A stretch of 11,536 nt of DNA from Cellulomonas sp. (GTDB lineage Bacteria; Actinomycetota; Actinomycetes; Actinomycetales; Cellulomonadaceae): positions 1 through 11,536 of the forward strand of contig DAIDJQ010000009.1 of NCBI GenBank assembly GCA_027451305.1. The letters are read 5' to 3'. The notes beneath the pieces were generated by a model. It was not told the DNA's origin and ran no database searches. It saw only the letters and a program-made list of their open reading frames with translations. Both the position numbers and the translations under genes were made by a program. Below are positions 1 to 7,298 of this stretch, piece by piece. The stretch's first letter is position 1, and every line of letters begins with the position of its first letter.

Positions 1-1020
1 GGACTGGAACTCCGCGAACGACTCGTTGAGCCACAGGTCGTCCCACCACTGCATGGTGACCAGGTCGCCGAACCACATGTGCGCGAGCTCGTGCAGGATC
101 GTCACCGCGCGGCGCTCGACGGTCGCGTCCGGCACCTTGGAGCGGAAGACGTAGGTCTCGACGAAGGTCACGCACCCGGCGTTCTCCATGGCGCCCGCGT
201 TGAACTCCGGCACGAAGAGCTGGTCGTACTTCGCGAACGGGTACGGCCGGCCGAACGTCTTCTCGTAGAACGCGAAGCCCGCGCGCGTGATCTCGACGAT
301 GTTGTCCGTGTCGAGGTGCTCGGCCAGAGAGGCGCGGCAGTACACCCCGAGCGGGATGGTGCGACCGTCCACGCTGGTCAGCTCGCGGTGCTCGCCGTGG
401 TACGGCCCGGCGACGATCGCGGTGACGTACGACGAGATGCGCGGCGTCGTCTCGAAGCTCCACACGGCGATGCCGCGGTCGGCGCCGTTGCGGTTGACGC
501 CGCCCTCGACGCGCACGGGCTCGCCCACCGCCGGACCGTTGGACACCACGGTCCAGTGCGCGGGCGCGGTGACGGTGAACGTGAACGTCGCCTTCAGGTC
601 GGGCTGCTCGAACACCGCGAACACCCGCCGCGAGTCCGCCACCTCGAACTGGCTGTACAGGTAGACCTCGTCGTCCACCGGGTCCACGAACCGGTGGAGG
701 CCCTCGCCGGTGTTCATGTACGCGCAGTCGGCCACCACCAGCAGCTCGTTCTCGCCCCGCAGGTCCTCGAGCCGGATCCGGGAGTCGGCGACCACCTCCG
801 CGACGTCGAGCCCGCGCCCGTTCAGCACCACCTCGCGGACCGACGGCGCGATCAGGTCGATGAACGTCGACGCCCCGGGCGTCGCGCGGAACCGGACCGT
901 GGACCGGGACAGGAAGGTGCTCGGCCCCGTCGTCAGGTCGAGCGCCACGTCGTAGCTGGTGGTCTCGACGACCGATGCGCGCTCGCGCGCCTCGTCACGG
1001 GTGAGGTTCTGTCCGGGCAC
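1..1020 (-). CDS. pepN: Aminopeptidase N, M1 family (N-terminal 340 residues, cut by left edge)
   Basis: Zinc aminopeptidase that removes N-terminal residues from peptides in the cytoplasm. The reading frame is open from a GTG at 1018-1020 to the window edge and encodes 340 residues of a protein that is usually about 850. The exopeptidase motif GAMEN is at residues 276-280, and the zinc site is HELAH (310-314) followed by NESFAE with the third ligand Glu333, so HExxH-x18-E is intact. The N-terminal beta domain (about 1-200) begins MPGQNLTRDEARERAS, typical of actinobacterial PepN. The start is chosen because GCAGGAG lies 6 bases upstream of the GTG. It is divergent from the gene at 1254. The C-terminal domain is outside the window, so I cannot judge whether the whole gene is intact. 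Confidence 0.95.
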   Translation of the reverse strand, partial: MPGQNLTRDEARERASVVETTSYDVALDLTTGPSTFLSRSTVRFRATPGASTFIDLIAPSVREVVLNGRGLDVAEVVADSRIRLEDLRGENELLVVADCAYMNTGEGLHRFVDPVDDEVYLYSQFEVADSRRVFAVFEQPDLKATFTFTVTAPAHWTVVSNGPAVGEPVRVEGGVNRNGADRGIAVWSFETTPRISSYVTAIVAGPYHGEHRELTSVDGRTIPLGVYCRASLAEHLDTDNIVEITRAGFAFYEKTFGRPYPFAKYDQLFVPEFNAGAMENAGCVTFVETYVFRSKVPDATVERRAVTILHELAHMWFGDLVTMQWWDDLWLNESFAEFQS

Positions 1021-1253
1021 GTGCGACTCCTGCGGGCATGGGGCCGACCGATCGGGCCGGCGCGGTGGCCGGGGTGGCGACCGCCGACGATCATGGCACG
1101 CGACCGGCAGGGGTGCCCCGGGCGCCCCGAGGTGCGCGCTGCACCCCGGGACGGGCAGACTCGACGAAAGCCAGGCGAAGTGCGACAGATCGGAGCCCGT
1201 GTGCCCGTCCGTGCCCAGAAGTGGACCCTCCGTGCCGGGATGGTGCGCACCCG
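1021..1253. promoter_or_regulatory. Divergent intergenic region between pepN and the exported protein gene
   Basis: These 233 bases must hold the promoters of both divergent genes. I see no clear -35/-10 pair for either. A weak -10-like CATGAT reads on the minus strand at 1090-1095, about 70 bases before the pepN start. A 7-bp inverted repeat, GGGGTGC (1110-1116) with GCACCCC (1141-1147), lies in the most GC-rich part. No reading frame here looks coding. Confidence 0.35.
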
Positions 1254-1907
1254 ATGAGCACCACGACGGCGCGGCAGGACCGCAACCGCCTGATCCGCAT
1301 CCTGGTCGCCGTGGACGCGGTGCTCGTCAGCGCGCTGGTGGTGGCGCTCGTGGTGGTCGGGCTGAACCGGGGCGCCAGCGGCCGCACGGCGTCGACGGGC
1401 GGGTCGTCCGGGACCACGAGCGCTGCAGGGCCGAGCGAGTCGGCCTCGTCCGGTCCGTCGCGCTTCCGGCTGCCGAGCGGCAACATCGCCTGCACGCTGA
1501 CGGCCGACTCGGCCACCTGCACCATCGTGAGCGCGACGTTCACCGTCCCGCCGGTGGCCGGGTGCAAGGGCACCGTGGGTCACACGGTGGTGCTGGACTC
1601 GACGGGCGTGACCACCCCGTGCGAGAGCGGTCCCGCGCCCACGGTGGTGGGCACCGACGTGCCGACCCTGCCGTACGGCAGCTCGAGCACCCTGGCCGGG
1701 CGGACGTGCACCAGCGCCACGGACGGGGTGACCTGCACGGACACCAACGGTGTCGGCTTCCGCCTCGCCCGCGAGTCGCTCACGCTGCTGCCGCAGGCCT
1801 CGCCGTCCGCAACGGCGGCCTCGAACGTGACGGGAAGCGGCGGGACCTCGCAGGCCGCCACCGAGCCGAACGGCAAGCCCAGGGGCCGGGGGAAGGGCAA
1901 CGGCTGA
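1254..1907 (+). CDS. Membrane-anchored exterior protein with six-cysteine domain (DUF6636-like)
   Basis: A 217-residue protein of unknown function. A short basic N-terminus is followed by one hydrophobic helix at about residues 16-37 with no obvious signal-peptidase site, so it is probably a type II anchor with the rest outside the cell. A Ser/Thr/Gly-rich linker (about 39-70) leads to a compact domain at about 71-170 with six cysteines (80, 89, 104, 123, 142, 151), suggesting three disulfides. The motifs PSGNIAC, LPYG, GVTC and GVGF match my memory of the actinobacterial DUF6636 pattern, but I could not check this. The tail (171-217) is low-complexity and ends in basic RGRGKGNG. The start is the ATG just before the hydrophobic helix. 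It lacks a good ribosome binding site, and an in-frame GTG at 1221 would add 11 residues. It converges on pepO through a shared terminator. Confidence 0.8.
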   Translation: MSTTTARQDRNRLIRILVAVDAVLVSALVVALVVVGLNRGASGRTASTGGSSGTTSAAGPSESASSGPSRFRLPSGNIACTLTADSATCTIVSATFTVPPVAGCKGTVGHTVVLDSTGVTTPCESGPAPTVVGTDVPTLPYGSSSTLAGRTCTSATDGVTCTDTNGVGFRLARESLTLLPQASPSATAASNVTGSGGTSQAATEPNGKPRGRGKGNG

Positions 1908-1947
1908 GCCCGTCGGGTGGCCGAGCGGCGGCCCGACGGCCTCAGCC
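1902..1947. terminator. Bidirectional terminator hairpin between convergent genes
   Basis: Left arm 1902-1917 pairs with right arm 1932-1947: 16 positions with one C-C mismatch, around a 14-base loop that can itself form a small GCCG/CGGC stem. The hairpin overlaps the stop codon of the plus-strand gene (1905-1907) and ends 8 bases before the pepO stop on the other strand. There is no T-run, which is common for actinobacterial terminators. Stem length and position between two convergent genes support termination in both directions. Confidence 0.75.
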
Positions 1948-1955
1948 CGTCGACC

Positions 1956-3944
1956 TCACCAGATGCTGACCCGTTCCTGCGGCGGCAGGTAGAGCCCGTC
2001 GCCCGGCTGCACGTCGAACGCGGTGTAGAACGCGTCGATGTTGCGCACCACGCCGTTGCACCGGAACTGCTCCGGGCTGTGCGGGTCGATCGCGAGGCGC
2101 CGGATCACCTCGGCGTCCCGTGCCTTGGAACGCCACGCCTGGGCCCAGCCGACCAGCACCCGCTGCACGCCGGTGAGCCCGTCGAGGTCGGGAGCCTCCT
2201 CCAGCGGCCTGCCCAGCGCGATCCGGTAGGCCTTCAGAGCGATCGCCATCCCGCCCAGGTCGCCGATGTTCTCGCCGATGGTGAGCGCCCCGTTGACGTG
2301 GTGGCTGCCGTCCAGCTGAGCCGGTGAGTAGGCCGAGTACTGGTCGACCAGCGCCCTGGTGCGCGCCTCGAACTCGGCGCGGTCGTCCGCGGTCCACCAG
2401 TCGGCGAGCCGGCCGGTGCCGTCGTACTTGCTGCCCTGGTCGTCGAAGCCGTGGCCGATCTCGTGCCCGATCACTGCGCCGATCCCGCCGTAGTTCACCG
2501 CGTCGTCCGCATCGGCGTCGAAGAACGGCGGCTGCAGGATCGCCGCGGGGAAGACGATCTCGTTCATCCCGGGGTTGTAGTAGGCGTTCACCGTCTGGGG
2601 CGTCATGAACCACTCGTCGCGGTCGATCGGCTTGCCGATCTTGCCCAGCTCCCAGTCCTGCTCGAAGGCGGCCGCCCGTCGCACGTTGCCGACCAGGTCG
2701 TCCGCGTGCACCACGAGGCCGGAGTAGTCCCGCCACCTCACCGGGTAGCCGATCTTCGGGGTGAAGTTGTCGAGCTTGGCCAGCGCCTTGGTGCGCGTCT
2801 CGGCCCCCATCCAGTCGAGGCCGGAGATCGACTCGCGGTACGCCTCGACCAGCGTGGCGACCAACCTGTCCATGCGGGCCTTGTGCTCCGGCGGGAAGTG
2901 CCGGGCGACGTACTGCTTCCCGACGGCCTCTCCGAGCACGCCCTCGACGAACGACACACCCCGCTTCCACCGCTCGCGCTGCTCCTGCGCACCCGTGAGC
3001 GTGCGCCCGTAGAAGTCGAAGTTCGCCTGGCTGAGCTCGTCGGTGAGGAAGGCGGCGCGGGCGCTGACGGCGTGGAACGCCATCCAGTCCTTCCAGTCCG
3101 CCAACGGCTCGCTGGACCACAGGCCCGCGAACCCACGCGCGAAGCCCGGCTCCCGCACCACCAGGTCGTCCATCGACCCCTCCGGCGCGCCGAGGGCTGC
3201 CGCCCAGGCGTGCCAGTCGAACTCCGGCGCCTCCTCGGCGAGGTCGGCCAGCGTCGTGGCGTTGTACGTCAGCTCGGCGTCCCGGTCCTGCACCACGTCC
3301 CAGTGGTGCGCGGCGAGCGCGGTCTCGAGCGCGACGACCCGGCCCGCACGCCCGTCGGCGTCGGCCTGCCCCGTCGCCACCCCGGCGAGCAGCAGCATGC
3401 GGGCGACGTGCGGCCGGTAGGCCTCGAGGAAGGTCGCGTACTGGGGGTCCCGGTAGTACGCCTCGTCCGGCAGGCCAAGGCCGGACTGGGTCAGGTGCAC
3501 CACGTAGCGGTCCGGGTTCTTGGCGTCGTTGTCGACGAAGAACGCCACCGCACCGCCTGCCCCGGTCCGCTGCAGGGCGCCCAACGCCCCGGTGAGTTCG
3601 GCCTGCGTCGTCGCCTGCTCGATCAGGGCCAGGTCGGTACGCAGCGGGGCGAGCCCGGCCGCCCGGACCGCGTCGGTGTCCATGAAGCTGGCGAAGGCGG
3701 CACCGATCTTGGCCGCCTCGTCGTCCTGCTGCTGACCGGCGGCGACCTGCTCGCCGAGCTCGGTGATGATGTCGCGCACCTGCTCCTCCGAGCGGTCGCG
3801 CAGCGCGCGCAGCACGCCGTCGGAGGCGCGGTCGGCCGGAATGGTGTGCGAGGCGATCCACAGGCCGTTCACGTGGGCGAAGAGGTCGTCCTGCGGTCGT
3901 GTGGCTGGGTCGAGGGCGGTGACGTCGATGCCGCTACGGGTCAT
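1956..3944 (-). CDS. pepO: M13 family zinc metallo-endopeptidase (neprilysin/PepO type)
   Basis: A 662-residue endopeptidase expected to cleave short peptides, full length for the bacterial M13 family. The large N-terminal helical domain begins with RPQDDLFAHVNGLW (16-29), the usual family opening. The catalytic domain holds NAYYNP (453-458), NEIVFPA (461-467), the zinc motif HEIGH (494-498), and GENIGD (557-562), where Glu558 is the third zinc ligand and Asp562 its partner. It ends in RVSIW, close to the family's conserved C-terminal tryptophan. No signal peptide or membrane helix is visible, so the protein is probably cytoplasmic, unlike mammalian neprilysin. No Shine-Dalgarno sequence precedes the ATG. 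Instead TAGGCT lies six bases upstream, suggesting a leaderless mRNA. It is divergent from rpiB and shares a terminator with the upstream plus-strand gene. All key residues are present. Confidence 0.95.
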   Translation of the reverse strand: MTRSGIDVTALDPATRPQDDLFAHVNGLWIASHTIPADRASDGVLRALRDRSEEQVRDIITELGEQVAAGQQQDDEAAKIGAAFASFMDTDAVRAAGLAPLRTDLALIEQATTQAELTGALGALQRTGAGGAVAFFVDNDAKNPDRYVVHLTQSGLGLPDEAYYRDPQYATFLEAYRPHVARMLLLAGVATGQADADGRAGRVVALETALAAHHWDVVQDRDAELTYNATTLADLAEEAPEFDWHAWAAALGAPEGSMDDLVVREPGFARGFAGLWSSEPLADWKDWMAFHAVSARAAFLTDELSQANFDFYGRTLTGAQEQRERWKRGVSFVEGVLGEAVGKQYVARHFPPEHKARMDRLVATLVEAYRESISGLDWMGAETRTKALAKLDNFTPKIGYPVRWRDYSGLVVHADDLVGNVRRAAAFEQDWELGKIGKPIDRDEWFMTPQTVNAYYNPGMNEIVFPAAILQPPFFDADADDAVNYGGIGAVIGHEIGHGFDDQGSKYDGTGRLADWWTADDRAEFEARTRALVDQYSAYSPAQLDGSHHVNGALTIGENIGDLGGMAIALKAYRIALGRPLEEAPDLDGLTGVQRVLVGWAQAWRSKARDAEVIRRLAIDPHSPEQFRCNGVVRNIDAFYTAFDVQPGDGLYLPPQERVSIW

Positions 3945-3950
3945 GGCGCC

Positions 3951-3956
3951 AGCCTA
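3951..3956 (-). promoter_or_regulatory. -10 box of pepO, placed for a leaderless transcript
   Basis: On the minus strand TAGGCT is followed by six bases and then the pepO ATG. A TANNNT box at this distance would start transcription at the A of the start codon. No ribosome binding site competes with this reading. A -35 box is not recognisable. Confidence 0.5.
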
Positions 3957-4025
3957 CGGACCGGCGTCGACGTGGCCGGCGCAGCTGCCGCCGAGCCCGG
4001 CCGTCGAGGCTGGCAGGATGGCGCC

Positions 4026-4478
4026 ATGCGCATCCACGTCGCCTCCGACCACGCCGGCTTCGAGCTGAAGTCCCTGGTCGTCGAGCACCTGCGCGCTGCC
4101 GGCCACGAGGTCGTGGACCACGGCGCGCCCACGTACGACCCGCAGGACGACTACCCGTCGTTCTGCATCGCCGCGGGGGAGGCCGTGGTGGCCGACCCCG
4201 GGTCCCTGGGGGTGGTGATCGGCGGGTCCGGCAACGGCGAGCAGATCGCGGCCAACAAGGTGGTCGGCGTCCGCGCGGCCCTCGCGTGGAACGACGACAC
4301 GGCGCGGCTCGCCCGTCAGCACAACGACGCCAACGTCGTCGCGGTGGGCGCTCGTCAGCACTCCGTCGACGACGCTCTCGCGCTCGTCACCGTGTTCGTC
4401 GACGAGCCGTTCTCGCGCGACCCGCGCCACCAGCGTCGGATCGACGAGCTGGCGCAGTACGAGCGCACGCGCGGCTGA
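4026..4478 (+). CDS. rpiB: Ribose-5-phosphate isomerase B
   Basis: Interconverts ribose 5-phosphate and ribulose 5-phosphate in the non-oxidative pentose phosphate pathway, in the cytoplasm. The 150 residues match the family length. Visible motifs are SDHAGFELK (7-15), which binds the substrate, GGSGNGEQIAANK (66-78), and the QHNDANVVAVGAR stretch (98-110) with the ring-opening histidine at 99. Ser68 sits where the E. coli enzyme has its catalytic Cys65, and Glu72 matches the glutamate that is the base in Mycobacterium tuberculosis RpiB, so this is the actinobacterial subtype. The ATG has AGGA 8 bases upstream. The same sequence also reads as a weak -10 box (CAGGAT) six bases before the start, so either initiation mode is possible. 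It is divergent from pepO across 81 bases. Confidence 0.96.
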   Translation: MRIHVASDHAGFELKSLVVEHLRAAGHEVVDHGAPTYDPQDDYPSFCIAAGEAVVADPGSLGVVIGGSGNGEQIAANKVVGVRAALAWNDDTARLARQHNDANVVAVGARQHSVDDALALVTVFVDEPFSRDPRHQRRIDELAQYERTRG

Positions 4479-4640
4479 CGCGCGCGCACGTCCGGCCGGG
4501 CACCGGCGCGACAGCCGGGTGAACGCAGCCGCAGCCGGGAGCACGCGCCCGCGGTGCCGGGCTCGGGCCGGCACGGCACTGTCGTCGCGCACCCGCGCGG
4601 GGGCTGGGCCGGCGTCGGCGGCCGCGGTTAGCCTTCGCGC
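4479..4640. other. Intergenic region between rpiB and the phosphatase gene, with possible terminator
   Basis: These 162 bases carry no likely gene. A 7-bp hairpin, GTGCCGG (4554-4560) with CCGGCAC (4568-4574) around a 7-base loop, lies about 75 bases after the rpiB stop and could end its transcript. The promoter of the next gene is at the right end. Confidence 0.4.
4629..4634 (+). promoter_or_regulatory. -10 box of the phosphatase gene, placed for a leaderless transcript
   Basis: TAGCCT is followed by six bases and then the ATG at 4641, the same geometry as in front of pepO. No Shine-Dalgarno sequence is present, which supports transcription starting at the ATG itself. A good -35 box is not seen. 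Confidence 0.5.
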
Positions 4641-5798
4641 ATGACGAGCCTCAGGGGGTCGCGTGCGCCACGGCGCGTCGACGCCGTCGCGCCGGCGGTC
4701 TCGGCGTCGGGGCGCCCCGTCCGTACCCGCGCGGGCTCGGCGGGGTCCGGCATGCTCGAGCGGGTGCTCGGCCGCTGGGCGCGCCGGCCCCAGGCGCTTC
4801 CCGGCGTGGTGCTCGGTGCCGTCGCGGTGCTGCTGGCGCTCGGCATGTGGGACCGGCCGGAGTGGGTCGCACCGTCGGCGTTCCTCCTGCTGCTGCTCGT
4901 GGCGGTCTTCGTGCTGCGGTGGCGGGCCCTGGTGTTCGTCGCGGCCCTCGTGACGGCGTTGACGGTGGCTCTGCGGGCGGTCGGCGTCGCGTCGATGACG
5001 CCCGGCACGCTCGTCGTCCTGGCGGCCGCCGTCGCGGCCGTGCTGATCTTCGGCCGGGACCGCGAACGTCTCGGCCTGCAGGGCGCACCGAGCGGCCTGA
5101 TGCTCGTCGACCTGCGGGACCGCCTCGAGGCGAACGGCCACATCCCGGCGCTGCCGCCCGGCTGGCGGGTGGACGCCGTGGTCCGGTCGGCCCACCAGGA
5201 CGCGTTCTCGGGCGACTTCGTCGTGGCGCACGCACCCTCGGACGACGTGCTCGAGGTGGTCCTGGTCGACGTCTCGGGCAAGGGGCAGGCCGTCGGGGTG
5301 CGGTCGCTGCAGCTGTCCGGCGCGCTGGCCGGCCTGCTCGGTGCGATGGCGCCCGCGGACTTCCTGCCGGCGGCCAACGCCTACCTGCTCGGCCAGGGCT
5401 GGCACGACGGGTTCGCCACGGCCGCCCACCTGGCCCTCGACCTGCGCACGGGAGCCTTCCAGGTGGCGACGGCCGGCCACCTGCCCCCGGTGCACCTGCA
5501 CGCCGGCTCGGGACGCGTCGACGTGGTGGACACGGTCGGCGCTCCGGTGCTGGGTGTCACGGCGGAGTTCCGGTGCCGTCCGCGGGCCGGCACCCTGCAA
5601 CCCGGGGACGCGCTCCTGCTCTACACGGACGGTCTCGTCGAGACTCGCGACGGCGACCTCGACCAGGGCATCGACCGGCTGCTCGGCGTGCTGGAACAGC
5701 TCGTCTCGACCGGCCGCGGCGGCGCCGACGCGGTGCTGGACGCGGCACGCCGGCAGGCGGACGACGACCGCGCGCTGGTGCTGGTCCGTCGCACCTGA
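4641..5798 (+). CDS. Membrane-bound SpoIIE/PP2C-type protein serine/threonine phosphatase
   Basis: A 385-residue metal-dependent phosphatase of the family that acts on phosphoserine or phosphothreonine, often on anti-sigma-factor antagonists. Residues 1-50 are basic and low-complexity. Four hydrophobic helices follow at about 54-70, 76-92, 95-113 and 121-138. The catalytic domain fills about 150-385. The metal-binding acidic residues are in place: GDF (Asp192), DVSGKG (Asp210), TDGLVE (Asp330) and DDRALVLVR (Asp375/376), with the family TAGHLPP turn at 277-283. There is no GAF, PAS or HAMP sensor domain, so the membrane part is the only candidate input region. No anti-sigma kinase or antagonist gene is nearby, so the substrate is unknown. 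M1 is chosen from the leaderless -10 box; Met38 is an alternative start. The stop lies 3 bases before the ATL gene. Confidence 0.9.
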   Translation: MTSLRGSRAPRRVDAVAPAVSASGRPVRTRAGSAGSGMLERVLGRWARRPQALPGVVLGAVAVLLALGMWDRPEWVAPSAFLLLLLVAVFVLRWRALVFVAALVTALTVALRAVGVASMTPGTLVVLAAAVAAVLIFGRDRERLGLQGAPSGLMLVDLRDRLEANGHIPALPPGWRVDAVVRSAHQDAFSGDFVVAHAPSDDVLEVVLVDVSGKGQAVGVRSLQLSGALAGLLGAMAPADFLPAANAYLLGQGWHDGFATAAHLALDLRTGAFQVATAGHLPPVHLHAGSGRVDVVDTVGAPVLGVTAEFRCRPRAGTLQPGDALLLYTDGLVETRDGDLDQGIDRLLGVLEQLVSTGRGGADAVLDAARRQADDDRALVLVRRT

Positions 5799-5801
5799 CC
5801 G

Positions 5802-6128
5802 ATGGACGACGACTACCTCGAGCAGGTGCTCGACCTGGTGGCGGCCGTCCCACCGGGCCGGGCCGTGACGTACGGCAGCGTGGCGGAGGTGCTGCGCGAC
5901 CGCCTGGGACGCGGGGGTCCACGCCAGGTCGGGCAGGTGCTGGCGCACGCCGGCGGGGGAGTGCCCTGGTGGCGGGTGGTCGACGCCGCCGGGTCACCGC
6001 CCGCCCGGCATTCCACGGAGGCACTGGACCGGCTGCGGGCCGAGGGGACGCCGCTGGTGGCGGACGGGACCCGGGTGGCGCTGCGCCGCGCGATCTGGTG
6101 GCCGGACGAGGCCGGGCCCGCCGGGTAG
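5802..6128 (+). CDS. Alkyltransferase-like protein (ATL), MGMT-family DNA lesion sensor
   Basis: A 108-residue protein with the DNA-binding fold of O6-alkylguanine-DNA alkyltransferases but without methyl-transfer ability. The catalytic PCHR motif of MGMT reads PWWR here (55-58), so Trp replaces the acceptor Cys and the following His is also Trp. ATL proteins with this substitution bind O6-alkylguanine and hand the lesion to nucleotide excision repair. Other family marks are PPGRAVTYGSVA (17-28), with the DNA-rotating Tyr24, and GPRQVGQVLA (39-48) in the recognition-helix area, with Arg41 a candidate arginine finger. The length is normal for stand-alone ATLs. It starts 3 bases after the phosphatase stop without a clear ribosome binding site, so its translation is probably coupled to the upstream gene. 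It converges on the LLM gene with 22 bases between stops. Confidence 0.92.
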   Translation: MDDDYLEQVLDLVAAVPPGRAVTYGSVAEVLRDRLGRGGPRQVGQVLAHAGGGVPWWRVVDAAGSPPARHSTEALDRLRAEGTPLVADGTRVALRRAIWWPDEAGPAG

Positions 6129-6150
6129 CGGGCACCCTGCGGCACGAGGG

Positions 6151-7203
6151 CTACGGCTCGCAGACGGTGGCGCCCAGAGCGCCGGCCACCTCCGGGAGCC
6201 GCCGGGGATCGGTCTGCAGGAGCAGCGTCGTGACGGCCGTGGTCCGCCAGGCGGCCAGCTGCTCCGCCAGGTCGTCGGCCGTGCCGACCAGTGCCACGTC
6301 CCGGACCAGCTCGGTCGGCACCGCCGCGGCGGCACGCCCGCGGTCACCGGCCAGGAAGTGGGCCGTGATCTCGTCGAGCGCTTCCGCATAGCCCAGCCGG
6401 GCGAGCGCGTCGCGGTGGTAGTTGGCGCCGCGGGCACCCATCCCACCGGCGTACAGCGCGATGAACGGGCGGACCGTGTCCGCTGCCTGCTCCACGCTGT
6501 CGGCGAGCACCACGGGCACGGTGGCCGTCACCTCGAAGTCGCCGGCTGGGCTCGCACCGGGCGCGCGGCGGGCGAAGCCGTCGGCGAGCAGCTGCCGGAA
6601 CCGGTCGTCCAGGCGCGGGGCGTAGAAGAGCGGGAGCCAGCCGTCCGCGATCTCGGCGGCGAGCGCCACGTTGCGCGGCCCCTCGGCAGCGAGGTGGATC
6701 GGCAGGTCGGGACGCAGCGGGTGCACCGTTGACCGCAGCGCCTTGCCGAGCCCCATGCCCTGGTCGGCCGGCAGCGGCAGCCGGTAGAACTCCCCGTCGA
6801 GCGTGACCGATGCCTCGCGCGCGAGCACCTGGCGCACCACCGCGACGAACTCGCGGGTCCGCGCCAGAGGCCGCGGGTAGGGCTGTCCGTACCAGCCCTC
6901 CACCACCTGCGGGCCGGACACCCCGAGCCCGAGGACGAACCGGCCGCCGGAGAGGTGGTCGAGGGTCAGCGCCGCCATCGCCGTCGCGGTCGGGGTGCGC
7001 GCCGAGATCTGCGCCACGGCGGTGCCGAGCCGGATGCGGTGCGTTGCGGCTCCCCACCAGGCCAGCGGGGTGAACGCGTCCGACCCGTAGGCCTCGGCCG
7101 TCCACACCGAGTCGAACCCGAGCCGTTCCGCGGCGAGCACCGCCTCCTGCGCCCCGGCCGGCGGACCGGCCGACCAGTAGCCGGTGTGGTAGCCGAGCCG
7201 CAC
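6151..7203 (-). CDS. F420-dependent LLM-class oxidoreductase, Rv3520c-like
   Basis: A 350-residue TIM-barrel flavin/deazaflavin oxidoreductase of the luciferase-like monooxygenase superfamily. Segments TAEAYGSDAFTPLAWW (35-50), SARTPTATAMAALTLDHLSG (67-86) and GLGVSGPQVVEGWYG (92-106) match the subfamily named after M. tuberculosis Rv3520c, which I recognise from memory. Members are predicted to use coenzyme F420; the substrate is unknown. The start is a GTG with GCGGAGG about 6 bases upstream, and MRLGYHTGYW is the normal first beta strand. It lies 95 bases downstream of cysE on the same strand. A TAGCCT at 7257-7262 suggests its own promoter, so co-transcription with the cysteine genes is uncertain. 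No link to cysteine synthesis is evident from the sequence. Confidence 0.9.
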   Translation of the reverse strand: MRLGYHTGYWSAGPPAGAQEAVLAAERLGFDSVWTAEAYGSDAFTPLAWWGAATHRIRLGTAVAQISARTPTATAMAALTLDHLSGGRFVLGLGVSGPQVVEGWYGQPYPRPLARTREFVAVVRQVLAREASVTLDGEFYRLPLPADQGMGLGKALRSTVHPLRPDLPIHLAAEGPRNVALAAEIADGWLPLFYAPRLDDRFRQLLADGFARRAPGASPAGDFEVTATVPVVLADSVEQAADTVRPFIALYAGGMGARGANYHRDALARLGYAEALDEITAHFLAGDRGRAAAAVPTELVRDVALVGTADDLAEQLAAWRTTAVTTLLLQTDPRRLPEVAGALGATVCEP

Positions 7204-7242
7204 GGGAGCCTCCGCTGGTCCGTCGTCGCCGCGTCGTCGCGG

Positions 7243-7262
7243 TGACCGTGGCGGTCAGGCTA
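7243..7262 (-). promoter_or_regulatory. Possible promoter and hairpin between cysE and the LLM gene
   Basis: On the minus strand a -10-like TAGCCT (7257-7262) lies about 55 bases before the LLM start. It abuts a 6-bp hairpin, TGACCG (7243-7248) with CGGTCA (7252-7257) around TGG. The hairpin could weakly end the cysK-cysE transcript, or sit at the 5' end of the LLM mRNA. No convincing -35 box or T-run is present. Confidence 0.3.
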
Positions 7263-7298
7263 GCGACAGCGGGCGACGACGAACCAGGCGCCGGAGCC

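Noticed and set aside
79..1257. 392-residue plus-strand frame antisense to pepN
   Set aside because: Arg/Val/Glu-rich shadow of the PepN codons in GC-rich DNA; pepN has full family motifs on the other strand.
2451..4478. 675-residue plus-strand frame ending in the RpiB sequence
   Set aside because: Only the last 150 residues are RpiB. The upstream part is antisense to pepO, and the real start is the ATG at 4026.
3954..5948. 664-residue minus-strand frame across rpiB, the phosphatase and the ATL gene
   Set aside because: His/Arg/Asp-rich antisense shadow with no motif; the three plus-strand genes are well supported.
5802..6128. Annotation as an active methylated-DNA-protein cysteine methyltransferase
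   Set aside because: The acceptor cysteine is replaced by tryptophan, so transfer activity is not expected.
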